NCBI GenBank assembly: GCA_900539345.1
Contig: UQBS01000027.1
Coordinates: 1 to 37,687, forward strand
From: an uncultured Coriobacteriaceae bacterium
GTDB lineage: Bacteria > Actinomycetota > Coriobacteriia > Coriobacteriales > UMGS124
Length of the DNA: 37,687 bases
Direction of reading: 5' to 3'
Below, piece after piece: positions 7,261 to 16,803 of the stretch (position 1 is its first letter; each line of letters starts with the position of its first letter). The notes beneath the pieces were generated by a model, which saw only the letters and a list, made by a program, of their open reading frames with translations, was not told where the DNA came from and did not search any database. The translations under genes were made by a program, and so were the position numbers.

Positions 7261-8307
7261 CTACTCTTCTGTCAGCGGCATGTCGGTGACGCCGCCCTTG
7301 TGGCACAGCACCGAGTAGCGGCGCTCAATGGTCGTGCGGAACGCCGAACGCCCCTCAAGCATTCCGTAGGCACACCGATAGGCGACGAGAGCGTTGCGCA
7401 CGCGCTCCCCGTTGCGGAAACCGTCGCGCTCGTCGGCCGCATCGCACACGAGCGCGTCAAGCGCCAAGGCCTCGCGGTACATGAAGTAGCCGATGTTGGC
7501 GCTGGGCTGAGCCTGTGCGGTGTTGCGCACGCCGCGCTGTGCCACACGAGCGATGAGCTCGTAATCCGTGCTGTCGCCCAGCACGTCGTCGAGCATCGTG
7601 ACGCAACACTGCGGGGCAACGAGACTCGCCGTCGTGCCGTCGGCCAACGTCACCTTGCCGAAAATTGCACGCTCAAGCACTGCCTGCGCCTCTTCCACTC
7701 GGTTGGCATAGAGCAACAGCTCGGCCTCTTTGTCGTAACCACGCTCATCGCGCGGCAGGCAGCGCTGATAGTCACGCGCCACGGCAAGAGCGTCGTTAAG
7801 CACACCCTCAATGAGAGCAGGGTCGCACGAGTACAGGTACGCCTGGTAGTACTCGATGGTGAAGATGAAAAGGCGCCAGTTCCAAATGGCCTGAGGGATA
7901 CGGCGAGCACGTTCGAGCAGTTCAGCACATGTGTCGAACTGCGCACAACCGTTTGCGGCCTGCAGGGCGGCCGAGATGAGGTCGACGTTGTAGGGATAGA
8001 GCTCCAAGGCACGACGCGACAGCTTGAGCGCGGTGTAGTAATCGCCGGCGCACAGGTAGGAGTTCATGTAGTTGAAGAACTCGGTCGCGGTACCGAAGAC
8101 GTCGTTGCCCGGGTCGAGCACGCTGCGGGCAGCCTTGCGAAAGTAATCCCCTCCGCCCATGCGTCCCTCGGGCCCGTCGATGCACGACTCGGCCTCCTTG
8201 ATCGACATGAACCTGGGCAGGTCGGCGGAGCACTCGTCGTCGCAAACAGCGTTCGAGTCGACATGGGCAGCCGACATGGATTTGAGCAGTTCAGCGAAAT
8301 CATCCAT
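7261..8307 (-). CDS. TPR-like helical repeat protein of unknown function
   Basis: 348 aa from ATG at 8307, preceded by AGAGGA; an upstream in-frame ATG at 8340 lies too close to the neighbouring stop and lacks a better site. Helix pairs with TPR spacing run from about residue 65 (NSYLCAGDYYTALKLSRRAL) through the middle (AELLERARRIPQ, EEAQAVLERAI). The N-terminus is acidic with a Cys/Asp cluster. No signal peptide. It follows the 421-aa unknown gene by 22 bases on the same strand and is probably co-transcribed with it and the uvrA-like gene. TPR proteins act as scaffolds; the partner is not evident, though the convergent AAA+ system is adjacent. Confidence 0.7.
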   Translation of the reverse strand: MDDFAELLKSMSAAHVDSNAVCDDECSADLPRFMSIKEAESCIDGPEGRMGGGDYFRKAARSVLDPGNDVFGTATEFFNYMNSYLCAGDYYTALKLSRRALELYPYNVDLISAALQAANGCAQFDTCAELLERARRIPQAIWNWRLFIFTIEYYQAYLYSCDPALIEGVLNDALAVARDYQRCLPRDERGYDKEAELLLYANRVEEAQAVLERAIFGKVTLADGTTASLVAPQCCVTMLDDVLGDSTDYELIARVAQRGVRNTAQAQPSANIGYFMYREALALDALVCDAADERDGFRNGERVRNALVAYRCAYGMLEGRSAFRTTIERRYSVLCHKGGVTDMPLTEE

Positions 8308-8329
8308 GGGTGCAGTTCCTCTCACAGCG

Positions 8330-9595
8330 TTAATGGGCAAACAGAAGGCCGACCTCAGGGCACATCATAATGCGATTGAACCCCGAAATGCCGACAAGTC
8401 CCATGAGAACCAGGCAAAACAGGGCACGCGCCGCATCGCCGTCGGCATAGCGGGTGTAGAGCGAGAGTACACGAGAAAGCTCGGCACCCGCCGGGTAGCC
8501 AGACGGAGCAGCAAACAGCGAGTTAACGCAGGAAAAGACCTTGTCAGCGTCCATCGCGCCACTGGCCACAAGTGTCTCGCAGCTGCGCCGCATGGCTCGA
8601 CACACAAGGCCCGAGTCACAACAAAGCTCCTGAGCAAGCGTCGCTTGCGCTCGAAGAGAAAGACCCTGCTCGCAGGCTTGGGTCAGGTCGGCATTCAAGG
8701 CAGGCGCGCCTAGTAGTCGCGCGGGAACAACGCGCACCAGAATCTCGACGCCGGTCTTGCCAAAGGCGCAGGACTCAAGCAGCTGCACGATACGCGGAAG
8801 GCCAATCTCCTCGCATGACGCAGTGGCCATACTCACATGAGAATCACAGTCGGCCCCGACAGCAGAAGGGCACGTTTGTGCAGGCAACGCGGCATTGTGG
8901 GCAGCGCCAGGCTCATGCCCCATCGCGCGGGTGGCAGGCGCCACCGTGCCGGTTGTGCGCCCCGCTGCAACCATTGCGGGTCCGTCCATGCTAAGCCCGC
9001 AATCGACTCCACGCGTGGTTGCAGCCGCGAGGTCGCAAGCAATCTGGCGCTCCGCCGAGCAAGTCTCGCTAGCCTCCCCGCTCCGCACACTCTCTCGCGA
9101 CGCCGAATCGTCAAGCTTCCCCACCTTGTTGTAGGGCCGCGCCGTCTCGACGATCGCCTCCATCACGCGCTCGAGGCCCTCAGCGACCTCGCGGTCGTCG
9201 GCATCGGGACGGATGTTCTCCATAAGGGCCTTGACCTGCGGTGTGTAGGCGTTACTGGCCTCAAGGGACTGCTGTACCTTGAGCAGCGCCCCGTAATGGG
9301 ACGCATGACCCTCGTCGGCGTACTTGCGAAACGCCCGGCAGTATTCCTTGGGGCCGAAGCCACTCGGCCAGGGTCGGTTGCGCTTGTAGATGTCTTCGAC
9401 GTTGACGGGCGGCAGGCTGCTCGCCACGGCACTCGTCTGCCCCGCGGCCATCTCCTCCCCCAGCATGGCTCCAAGCTCGCGGCCGAGCGCCCCCCATGTC
9501 TTCATGCGGCCGCCGGCCAAGTCGTACAGCACGCGCAGCGCGGCGCTGTTCGTCATGATCGGATCGGTGCGCTTGCTCTTGTCTGTGCACCCCAT
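8330..9595 (-). CDS. Hypothetical protein, 421 aa, coupled to the uvrA-like gene
   Basis: The start is taken as ATG at 9595: GGAAGG, inside the last codons of the uvrA-like gene, sits 10 bases upstream and that gene's stop ends two bases before. ATG at 9556 (MTNSAALRVLYDLAGG) is an alternative. Three zones are seen: a conserved-looking N-terminal part to about residue 150 (WGALGRELGAMLGEEMAAG, NRPWPSGFGPKEYCRAFRKY), a Cys/Ala/Thr-rich low-complexity middle (about 160-265), and a helical, partly hydrophobic C-terminal part. No known motif or signal peptide. Function unknown. Confidence 0.7.
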   Translation of the reverse strand: MGCTDKSKRTDPIMTNSAALRVLYDLAGGRMKTWGALGRELGAMLGEEMAAGQTSAVASSLPPVNVEDIYKRNRPWPSGFGPKEYCRAFRKYADEGHASHYGALLKVQQSLEASNAYTPQVKALMENIRPDADDREVAEGLERVMEAIVETARPYNKVGKLDDSASRESVRSGEASETCSAERQIACDLAAATTRGVDCGLSMDGPAMVAAGRTTGTVAPATRAMGHEPGAAHNAALPAQTCPSAVGADCDSHVSMATASCEEIGLPRIVQLLESCAFGKTGVEILVRVVPARLLGAPALNADLTQACEQGLSLRAQATLAQELCCDSGLVCRAMRRSCETLVASGAMDADKVFSCVNSLFAAPSGYPAGAELSRVLSLYTRYADGDAARALFCLVLMGLVGISGFNRIMMCPEVGLLFAH

Positions 9596-9596
9596 C

Positions 9597-12095
9597 TTAT
9601 ATATACCTTCCCGTGACGCTCTCGGGGCAGGCCGCCACCTGCTCGGGAGTTCCCGCACACACAATGCGTCCGCCGAGGACGCCGCCGCCCGGTCCCATGT
9701 CCACGATGTAGTCAGCGTTGCGGATGACGTCGAGGTCGTGCTCGATGACGATGACAGTGGCTCCAGCCTGCACCAGGCGGTCAAACACACCAAGCAGCAC
9801 CTGCACGTCAAGCGGATGCAGGCCAATGGTGGGCTCGTCGAACACAAAGACGGCGCCGGCCTGCGCCCGGCCCATCTCACTTGCAAGCTTGAGGCGTTGG
9901 GCCTCGCCGCCCGACAGAGCAGGCGTGGGCTCGCCGAGCGTGAGGTAGCCCAAGCCCAGGTCATGCAAGGTCTGCAGACGAGCTGAGACCTTCTTGATTC
10001 CCAGGCACGCGTCGAGTGCCTCATCCACGCTCAACTCCATGAGCTGGGGCAACGTGAAGAGCGCCCCACCGTCACAGCCTCGGTGAATATGCCAGGCCGC
10101 CTCGGCATAGCGGGAGCCACGGCAGTCGGGACACTCGATGTCCACGTCAGGCAGGAACTGCACATCGAGCGAGATGGAACCCGTGCCGTCGCAAGTGGGG
10201 CAGCGCAGCGACCCCGTGTTGTACGAGAAGTCTCCCGCCTTGAGGCCGGCCGCCTTCGCCTCGTCGGTGCGAGCGAAGGCGCGGCGCAGCTCGTCGTGCA
10301 CGTCGGCATAGGTCGCCACCGTAGAACGCACGTTGGCGCCGATGGGCGTGGCGTCGATGAGCTCAGCGCGCATGATGCCCTCGGCGTCGATTGCGCGCAC
10401 ATGGGCGGGCAGAGGCTCCCCCGCCGCGGCGGCTTTGAGCGCAGGCACGAGCGTCTCGAGCACGAGGGTGGTCTTGCCCGAACCCGACACACCCGTCACG
10501 GCAACGAGTCTACCTCGAGGAATGTAAACGCTGAGGGGATGCACGGTGTGCAGGGCACCCGTCTCCAGATGGATGGTCCCCGCATCGAACATCTCGGAAG
10601 CAGTCACGCGATTGCGCGCATACATATGCATATCTTCATGCAAGAAGGGAGCAATGCGACTCTCAGGGCACGCGGCGACGTCTTCCACCGTGCCTTGGGC
10701 GATGACATGGCCACCGCCCGCGCCTGCCACCGGGCCCATCTCCACCAGGTGGTCGCACGCGGCAAGCACATGCGTGTCGTGGTCGACCACGACGACGGAG
10801 TTGCCGTCGGCCACGAGGTCGCGCATCACGCCGAGGAGGCCTTCGACATTTGCCGGGTGCAAGCCGATCGAGGGTTCGTCGAGCACATAGAGCACGCCGG
10901 TCGTGCGGTTGCGCACGGCACGGGCCAGCTGCACGCGCTGCCTCTCGCCGGTAGAGAGCGTGGCGCCGGCGCGGTCGAGCGAGAGATACCCCAGGCCAAG
11001 CTCCATAAGGCGGCGCGACACGTCGAGGAACGACTCACAGATGTTGCGCGCCATGGGCTGCATCGGCTCAGGCAGCTGCTCAGGCACATCGCGCACCCAT
11101 GCCACGGCATCGTCGAGCGTGAGCGCACATGCCTCGGGCAACGTCAGGCCGCACACGCGAGGGCCCCTCGCACGCTCGGACAGTCGCGTGCCCGCGCAGT
11201 CGCGGCACGTCCCCTCATGCAGGAACTTGGCCACACGCGCCAGGCCTTTTTCGTCCTTGGCCTTGGCCAGGGCGTTCTCCACGGTGTACACAGCGTTGTA
11301 ATAGGTAAAGTCGAGCTCGGCGAAATCGTCGCCCGACTTGGGGTGGTACAGGATGTGCTTCTTCACGGCCGGACCGTTGAAGACAATATCGCGCTCCTCG
11401 GGCGTGAGCTGGTTGAACGGCACGTCAGTGCGCACGCCCATCGCGCCTGCAACCTGCTTCATGAGGTCCCACATAAGGCTGCCCCAAGGCTTGACCGCGC
11501 CCTCGTCGATGGAGAGCGTCTCGTCGGGCACCAGGCTCGCGAGGTCCACCTCGCGCACCACGCCCGTCCCGCCGCAGGTGGGGCAGGCACCGCCCGAGTT
11601 GAACGCGAGGTCCTCGGCACTGGGCGCGTAAAAATCGCGCCCGCATGAGGCACACGCGATGGACTTGCCAGCCGCCACATTGAGCGTCGGCGCACAGCGG
11701 GTTCCGCAATGCGGGCATACGTGCTCGGCGCAACGCGAGAACAAAAGACGCAGGCTATTGAGCAGCTCGGTCATGGTACCAAAAGTCGAGCGCACACCCG
11801 GTACGGCAGGACGCTGATGCAGCGCGAGCGCCGCCGGTACATGCAGCACCTCGTCGACGCTGGCACGCCCCGCCTGCGTGAGGCGACGGCGCGTGTAGGT
11901 GGAGAGCGCCTCGAGATAGCGCCTGCTACCTTCCGCATAGAGCACGCCAAGCGCCAGCGAGCTTTTGCCCGAGCCCGACACGCCCGCCACGCCTACAAGC
12001 TCGCCTAAGGGAATGTCAATGTCGATGTCTTTGAGGTTGTGCACCCGGGCCCCGCGCACCTCGATGCACGTGGGGGTTTCGGCGTTTCTCGTCAT
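9597..12095 (-). CDS. UvrA-like ABC ATPase, short form without a full UvrB-binding domain
   Basis: 832 aa from ATG at 12095. Two ABC modules: Walker A GVSGSGKSSLALG and later GVSGSGKTTLVLE; signature LSTGERQRV and LSGGEAQRL; Walker B YVLDEPSIGLHP and FVFDEPTIGLHP. Zinc-type Cys pairs CPHCG, CASCG, CPTCGGTG and CPTCDGTG/CPDCRG are present. Canonical UvrA is about 940-950 aa; here the region between the first Walker A and the first zinc pairs is short, consistent with loss of most of the UvrB-binding and insertion domains as in UvrA2/DrrC-type proteins. Such proteins are linked to drug or DNA-damage tolerance rather than standard excision repair. No uvrB or uvrC is nearby. It leads a leftward operon with two unknown genes. 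Confidence 0.9.
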   Translation of the reverse strand: MTRNAETPTCIEVRGARVHNLKDIDIDIPLGELVGVAGVSGSGKSSLALGVLYAEGSRRYLEALSTYTRRRLTQAGRASVDEVLHVPAALALHQRPAVPGVRSTFGTMTELLNSLRLLFSRCAEHVCPHCGTRCAPTLNVAAGKSIACASCGRDFYAPSAEDLAFNSGGACPTCGGTGVVREVDLASLVPDETLSIDEGAVKPWGSLMWDLMKQVAGAMGVRTDVPFNQLTPEERDIVFNGPAVKKHILYHPKSGDDFAELDFTYYNAVYTVENALAKAKDEKGLARVAKFLHEGTCRDCAGTRLSERARGPRVCGLTLPEACALTLDDAVAWVRDVPEQLPEPMQPMARNICESFLDVSRRLMELGLGYLSLDRAGATLSTGERQRVQLARAVRNRTTGVLYVLDEPSIGLHPANVEGLLGVMRDLVADGNSVVVVDHDTHVLAACDHLVEMGPVAGAGGGHVIAQGTVEDVAACPESRIAPFLHEDMHMYARNRVTASEMFDAGTIHLETGALHTVHPLSVYIPRGRLVAVTGVSGSGKTTLVLETLVPALKAAAAGEPLPAHVRAIDAEGIMRAELIDATPIGANVRSTVATYADVHDELRRAFARTDEAKAAGLKAGDFSYNTGSLRCPTCDGTGSISLDVQFLPDVDIECPDCRGSRYAEAAWHIHRGCDGGALFTLPQLMELSVDEALDACLGIKKVSARLQTLHDLGLGYLTLGEPTPALSGGEAQRLKLASEMGRAQAGAVFVFDEPTIGLHPLDVQVLLGVFDRLVQAGATVIVIEHDLDVIRNADYIVDMGPGGGVLGGRIVCAGTPEQVAACPESVTGRYI

Positions 12096-12259
12096 AGTGA
12101 CCGGTCCATTCTGTCGTGAAATCCGCGCAGCTCTGTGGCCCATTGTGCCATATCATGCGCTCACAGCACCCACGCCGCCCCTTTCTGCCTAAGAACGCCA
12201 GGCACAGAGAGACACGGTCTCCCATTGGCAACCATATATTTCAAATCGTCGAAATTCTA

Positions 12260-12288
12260 TTGTCCTACTGTTTTGATAGGTATATCAT
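12260..12288 (+). promoter_or_regulatory. Candidate promoter of the orphan binding-protein gene
   Basis: TTGTCC (12260-12265), 17-base spacer, TATCAT (12283-12288), in a locally AT-rich stretch 57 bases before the start codon. Matches to consensus are partial. Confidence 0.4.
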
Positions 12289-12344
12289 CCGCCGCAATGA
12301 TTCCGTGGCTGCGACTCGCGCGCACAAAAAGACAGGAGAGGGAC

Positions 12345-13916
12345 ATGGACATCACAAGAAAGTCATTCGTGAGCGGTGCTGCCGCGACGCTGGCACTGGG
12401 CTTTGCGGGCTTGGGCGTCTCACTGCCCCAAGCCCAGGCAGATGCAGCGGGCAAGATGTTCACGTTCGCCATCGGCGGCGACCCGGGCAACATGATCAAC
12501 GTCGTCACCACGACCGACCGTTGGGGCTCCATGGTCGTGAAGGCCCTTTACTCGCCCCTGTGGATGTACAACGAGGACGGCGTGAACTACTTCCTCGCCG
12601 AGTCCTACGACGTCTCCGACGATGCCCTCACCGTGACGGCACACCTGCGCGAAAGCGTTACCTGGTCGGACGGCGAGCCCTTCACCGCCGAAGACGTCGT
12701 CTTCACCTTCAACACCATCGCCAACGAACCTTCCGCCTCGGCCTACGTCAACCTCAACTACGGCGAGCAGGGTGTGGTTGAAGCCACCGCCGTCGACGAC
12801 CTCACCGTGGATTTCACCTTCCCCTTCGTCAAAGCAAACGCCGTGGAGATGCTCTCGGCCATCTTCGTCATGGCAAAGCACGTCTACGACGGCGTGGCCG
12901 ACTTCGGCTCGAGCGAGCTTAACACCCAGCCTGTGGGCACCGGTCCCTTCACCTTGGCCGACTACCAGGCAGGTTCCTACGTCCAGCTCGCAGCCCGCCC
13001 CGACTATTTCTTGGGAGCCCCCAAGGTCGATTCGGTCGTATATCGCTTCGTGGCCAACGAGAACACCGCCATGCAAGCCATTCAAACCGGCGACGTCGAC
13101 GCCTGGGTCGCCACACCCGCCACAGTCGAGCAGATTAACCTCGACGCGAACAACCTGGCACTGTACGCCTTTGACGAGGGCCGCATCGCTTACATGATGA
13201 TCAACGCTCTGCGCGTTCCCGACCAGCGCGTGCGCCAGGCCTTCCTCTTTGCCCTCAACAAGGAGGAAATCGCCATCGCCTCCATGCTGAGCACCGAATA
13301 CTATGCAGATGCCTGGACGTACCTGCCGCCCACGAGCCCCTGGGCCACCGAGGACGTCGAGAAGTACGAGCGCGACCTCGACAAGGCCCGCGCGCTGCTC
13401 GAAGAGGCCGGCCAGCCCTCGCCCACCTTCACCATCGCGTATGCCTCCGACGACTCATTGCAGCAGGTAGCGGCCGTGCTCATGCAGGAACAAGCCGCCG
13501 AGGCAGGCATCACCGTCGAGCTCGTGGGCGTGGAGGCCAACGCCCTGTGGCAGGCAATCATGGACCCCGAGAACAACCCGTACGACATGTACTACACCGG
13601 CTACATCCGCGGCATCGATCCCGACACGTTCTCCGACCTGTTCGTCTCGTTGTCCCGCTCCACGAAGAACTTCATGTACTACGAGTCGCCCGAGCTGGAC
13701 GAACTCTTTGACCAGGGACGCACCGAGACCGACGAGGCGAAGCGTCACGAGATTTACGACGAGACCCAGCGCAAGGTACAGGAGCTCGCCTGCTTCTACC
13801 CCATGTACTCCAACAGGCGCCTGCTTATTGCCAACAAGCGCGTCAGCGGTGTGGAAGAGGCAGGCCTTGTGCCTATTTACACCTTCGAGGACCTCTCCAA
13901 GATTGAGGTAGAATAG
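12345..13916 (+). CDS. ABC transporter substrate-binding protein, family 5 (peptide/nickel type), orphan
   Basis: 523 aa from ATG at 12345 with AGGAGAGG upstream; the longer in-frame extension to 12135 runs through the promoter region and is rejected. N-terminal signal MDITRKSFVSGAAATLALG is export-type with an RK variant of the Tat motif; there is no lipobox. The mature part has the family-5 pattern: WGSMVVKALYSPLW, LRESVTWSDGEPFTAEDVVFTF, VGTGPFTL, VRQAFLFALNKEEI, and a C-terminal IYDETQRKVQELACFYPMY. It would bind a peptide or similar ligand outside the membrane and deliver it to a permease. No permease or ATPase gene adjoins it, so it must use a transporter encoded elsewhere or belong to a reduced locus. 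Confidence 0.88.
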   Translation: MDITRKSFVSGAAATLALGFAGLGVSLPQAQADAAGKMFTFAIGGDPGNMINVVTTTDRWGSMVVKALYSPLWMYNEDGVNYFLAESYDVSDDALTVTAHLRESVTWSDGEPFTAEDVVFTFNTIANEPSASAYVNLNYGEQGVVEATAVDDLTVDFTFPFVKANAVEMLSAIFVMAKHVYDGVADFGSSELNTQPVGTGPFTLADYQAGSYVQLAARPDYFLGAPKVDSVVYRFVANENTAMQAIQTGDVDAWVATPATVEQINLDANNLALYAFDEGRIAYMMINALRVPDQRVRQAFLFALNKEEIAIASMLSTEYYADAWTYLPPTSPWATEDVEKYERDLDKARALLEEAGQPSPTFTIAYASDDSLQQVAAVLMQEQAAEAGITVELVGVEANALWQAIMDPENNPYDMYYTGYIRGIDPDTFSDLFVSLSRSTKNFMYYESPELDELFDQGRTETDEAKRHEIYDETQRKVQELACFYPMYSNRRLLIANKRVSGVEEAGLVPIYTFEDLSKIEVE

Positions 13917-13926
13917 CAGGCTGAAA

Positions 13927-13965
13927 CCGCCGGCCCCAACATGCAAGATGTGTTGGGGCCGGCGG
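13927..13965 (+). terminator. Strong hairpin after the binding-protein gene
   Basis: Perfect 15-bp stem 13927-13941 / 13951-13965 (CCGCCGGCCCCAACA and complement) with a 9-base loop, 10 bases after the stop at 13916. The following bases (GTATACTC) are not a T-run, so it may act as an mRNA-stabilising end or a weak terminator. Confidence 0.65.
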
Positions 13966-14041
13966 GTATACTCATATGCTGAGGCCCGAGCAATCAGTCG
14001 GGCACTAACAGAGCAGCTTGCGACCACAGGGAGGCCCCACC

Positions 14042-14440
14042 ATGTACCAGGTAGGCGACGAGGAGTTCGACGCACTCGTGGAGGCTGCCATGGAGGGGCT
14101 GCCCGCCAAGTTCGCCTCGGCGATTGACAACGTGGCCTTTGCTGTGGCCGACGAGCCCGACGAGGAAGAGCTCGAGATTGGGGCCGAGTACGGCACCTGC
14201 GAGGAAGAATCCGGTGAGCTACTGGGCCTGTACGACGGCACGCCTATCACCGAGCGCGGCATCGACTACGGCGACGGGGCCTTTGACCTGCCCGATGTCA
14301 TCACCGTGTACAAGGGGCCGCACGAGCGCTGCTGCGACAGCGCCGAGGAGCTCGCCGAAGAGGTGCGCAAGACGGTAGTCCACGAGGTGGGCCACTACTT
14401 CGGCCTTACCGACGACGAGCTGTACGCCATGGGGTACTAA
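14042..14440 (+). CDS. Small zincin-like metallopeptidase (PF06262 type)
   Basis: 132 aa from ATG at 14042 preceded by GGGAGG. The C-terminal HEVGHYFGLTDDEL (about residues 114-127) contains the HExxH zinc motif followed by the usual LTDDEL-like tail of this small family, found across Actinobacteria. The first 45 residues are acidic, with FDALVEAAMEGLP at the start. No signal peptide, so cytosolic. Substrate unknown for the family. Its stop lies only two bases from the convergent MMPL gene's stop. Confidence 0.85.
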   Translation: MYQVGDEEFDALVEAAMEGLPAKFASAIDNVAFAVADEPDEEELEIGAEYGTCEEESGELLGLYDGTPITERGIDYGDGAFDLPDVITVYKGPHERCCDSAEELAEEVRKTVVHEVGHYFGLTDDELYAMGY

Positions 14441-14442
14441 CT

Positions 14443-16731
14443 TTACTCTCCAGCCCCAACCTCCCGCACGCTGCCCTTGGGAGCGGTGAAGCGGTCAAGC
14501 GCCGCCAAAACACCAGGCAGTAGCACCAGCACAAGCAGCATCGCCATGGCGCTGCCCTCAGAGAGCACGAGGCAAATCTGCGCCACAGCTCCACCGGCAA
14601 ACAATCCCAGCGCCAACGTCACCACAACGAGGATGGTGCCTGAGGTGAGGATGGTGGGCGTGGAAGTGCGGTATGCCTGCGCCAGTGCCTCCGGAACCGC
14701 CCTGGCAAGACGCGCCTCGCGGTAATTGCTGGTAAACAGGATGGCGTAGTCGATGGTGGCACCCATGAGGATGGCCTGTACCACGATGATGGCCATGTAG
14801 TAGATAGCGTTGTCAAAGAGGCCGTTCAGCCCGGTAACCAGGCCATATGCGCTCTGAATGACCAGAACGAGCGGCAAGGGCAGAAGCACCGAGCGAAACG
14901 TCAGCGCCACGATGAGATAGATGGCCCCCGCGGTGATCCAGCTGATGAAGTTGAACTCGTCAAGGAAGCTGCGCGACATGTCACGAGCCATGGCAGACTG
15001 TCCCACCAGATAGTAACCGTCAGTCGCCGCGGCAACCTCGGCCTCGACGGCGTCGAGGAGGTTGTCCACCTCGTCAGTCTCGCTCTCATAGGGCGTCGTG
15101 ACGATCATGCGCGAGTACTCATCGCCCACAAGCTGGCTCATACCCTTGTCGAGCTGGGCGGAGAACTCGGTCAGCTTCTCGCGTTGCGCGTCGTCGACCT
15201 TGCTGCCCACAGCCTTGCTCGTCAGGAGCGTGTCATTGAGATAGCCCACAAGCTGGGGCAACGTCATTGTCCACATGGGCTCAACCATAGAGTCGGCGCT
15301 GCGCGAGAGCTTGAGCAGGGCCACGGGGCTCATAGAGTCCACGTCCTGGCCGGTGTGATAGAGATAGAAGATCATGTTTACCGTGCTGGCGTCCAGGCCT
15401 ACGCCCTCGGAAGACCCTGCACTGTCGCCCGCCTCACCGGCAAGGACGTCGATGAGCTCGTCGGCCGTGTAGGCACGGCCCAGAGTCTGCGCGTACGACG
15501 TGATGGAGCTGACTCCTTCCATCTCAGCGATGCGCTCAGCCGCCTGTGCCACTGCGGCCTCGTCCTTGTTCTTATACAAAACGACAAACTGCTCGTCACT
15601 CGGGAACACAGCCTCGATGGCGACGGGCGCCTCGTAGCGGCTGTCGGCATGGTAAGAAGCCGCCATCATGCCCTTCACGCCAAACGCCACAACGATCAGG
15701 ACCACGAACACTGCAAGCACGGGAACGCGATGGCGCGCGCTGAACGTCGCCAGCGCCTTGCAGGCAGGCCGCGGGGCTTTCTTTGCAGTCTTGCGGATAA
15801 GTCCGTCGGCCCAAATACCCAGGGCAGGCATGATGCACAGGCCGCACACGAGACTCAGGAACACGCCTTTCGCCAGGACAATGCCCAGGTCACGGCCGAT
15901 GGTAAAGCTCATGAAGACAAGCGTGAGCAGGCCGACAATAGTGGTAAGCGAGCTTGAGGCAATGGCACGGGCGCCCTTCACAAGCGTGTTGCGCATGGCA
16001 AGTTCGCAGTCATCAGTGGAGAGGCGCTCCTGGCGGTACCGGCTCATAAGCATGATGGCGTAGTCCATGGAGAGGGCCATTTGCAGCACAGCAGCGATGG
16101 AATACGTGACGTCGCTCACGCTGGGGAAAAACGCGTTCGTGCCCATGTTGATGACAACTGCCAGCATAACGTTCGCCAAGATGAGCAGTGGCTCGATCCA
16201 GGAACTCGACATGACAAAGAGCACCGTGATACCAAGAAGCACCGCACAGGCAAGGATGGGGGTCAGATATCCCATATCGGCATTGGAGACGGGGCTGTCG
16301 AACTGATACACGGCACCGCTGTCTTCCAAAAACTCCTTGAGATGTGCGTCTGCCTGCTTGGCGCCCTCCGAGTACGTGCCACCCTGGGCACCCACCGAGT
16401 ACAGGGCATACTCGCCACTGTTGCACGCATCGTCGCCTGCGCTATACGTGACGTCGGTCACGCCCTCAACGCCCGACAGCTCCTCGGCAAAGGAGACACG
16501 CTCATCATCGGTCATGCCCTGCGTCATCACGCGAAAGGTCGTGGACTCATCGAACTCGGCGTTCATCACGGCCAGGCCTTGTTTAGACTGCAGGGAATCG
16601 GGCAGGTAGGTGGTCAAGTCGTGGTTGACCACAACGCGGGGCACCATGAACGCACTCGCCACGGTGATCACAGCAAACACCGCAAGGATGGCCACACGGA
16701 ACTTCACGATGAAGCGGGCAAGAGTCTGCAT
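14443..16731 (-). CDS. MMPL/RND-family membrane exporter
   Basis: 762 aa from ATG at 16731 preceded by AAAGGA. Typical duplicated layout: one N-terminal helix (about 12-32), a large extracellular domain (33-155), a five-helix bundle carrying SMDYAIMLMSRYRQER (around 222), a second extracellular domain (about 380-580), and a second helical bundle with TIDYAILFTSNYREAR (around 657). The paired Asp-Tyr motifs are the proton-relay signature of MMPL proteins. Members export lipids, peptides or drugs; the cargo here cannot be read from sequence. No dedicated regulator is adjacent, but an inverted repeat overlaps its putative promoter. Confidence 0.9.
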   Translation of the reverse strand: MQTLARFIVKFRVAILAVFAVITVASAFMVPRVVVNHDLTTYLPDSLQSKQGLAVMNAEFDESTTFRVMTQGMTDDERVSFAEELSGVEGVTDVTYSAGDDACNSGEYALYSVGAQGGTYSEGAKQADAHLKEFLEDSGAVYQFDSPVSNADMGYLTPILACAVLLGITVLFVMSSSWIEPLLILANVMLAVVINMGTNAFFPSVSDVTYSIAAVLQMALSMDYAIMLMSRYRQERLSTDDCELAMRNTLVKGARAIASSSLTTIVGLLTLVFMSFTIGRDLGIVLAKGVFLSLVCGLCIMPALGIWADGLIRKTAKKAPRPACKALATFSARHRVPVLAVFVVLIVVAFGVKGMMAASYHADSRYEAPVAIEAVFPSDEQFVVLYKNKDEAAVAQAAERIAEMEGVSSITSYAQTLGRAYTADELIDVLAGEAGDSAGSSEGVGLDASTVNMIFYLYHTGQDVDSMSPVALLKLSRSADSMVEPMWTMTLPQLVGYLNDTLLTSKAVGSKVDDAQREKLTEFSAQLDKGMSQLVGDEYSRMIVTTPYESETDEVDNLLDAVEAEVAAATDGYYLVGQSAMARDMSRSFLDEFNFISWITAGAIYLIVALTFRSVLLPLPLVLVIQSAYGLVTGLNGLFDNAIYYMAIIVVQAILMGATIDYAILFTSNYREARLARAVPEALAQAYRTSTPTILTSGTILVVVTLALGLFAGGAVAQICLVLSEGSAMAMLLVLVLLPGVLAALDRFTAPKGSVREVGAGE

Positions 16732-16803
16732 GGCAGGTCCTTTCTTGCACGATGCCGCAGGGGCGCCGCGATGCGCGGCGGGCGGCACTCATCCATTCGG
16801 GCT

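Noticed and set aside
9596..10024. N-terminal extension of the 421-aa unknown protein
   Set aside because: It would overlap the C-terminal part of the uvrA-like gene in another frame; a ribosome-binding site exists just before 9595.
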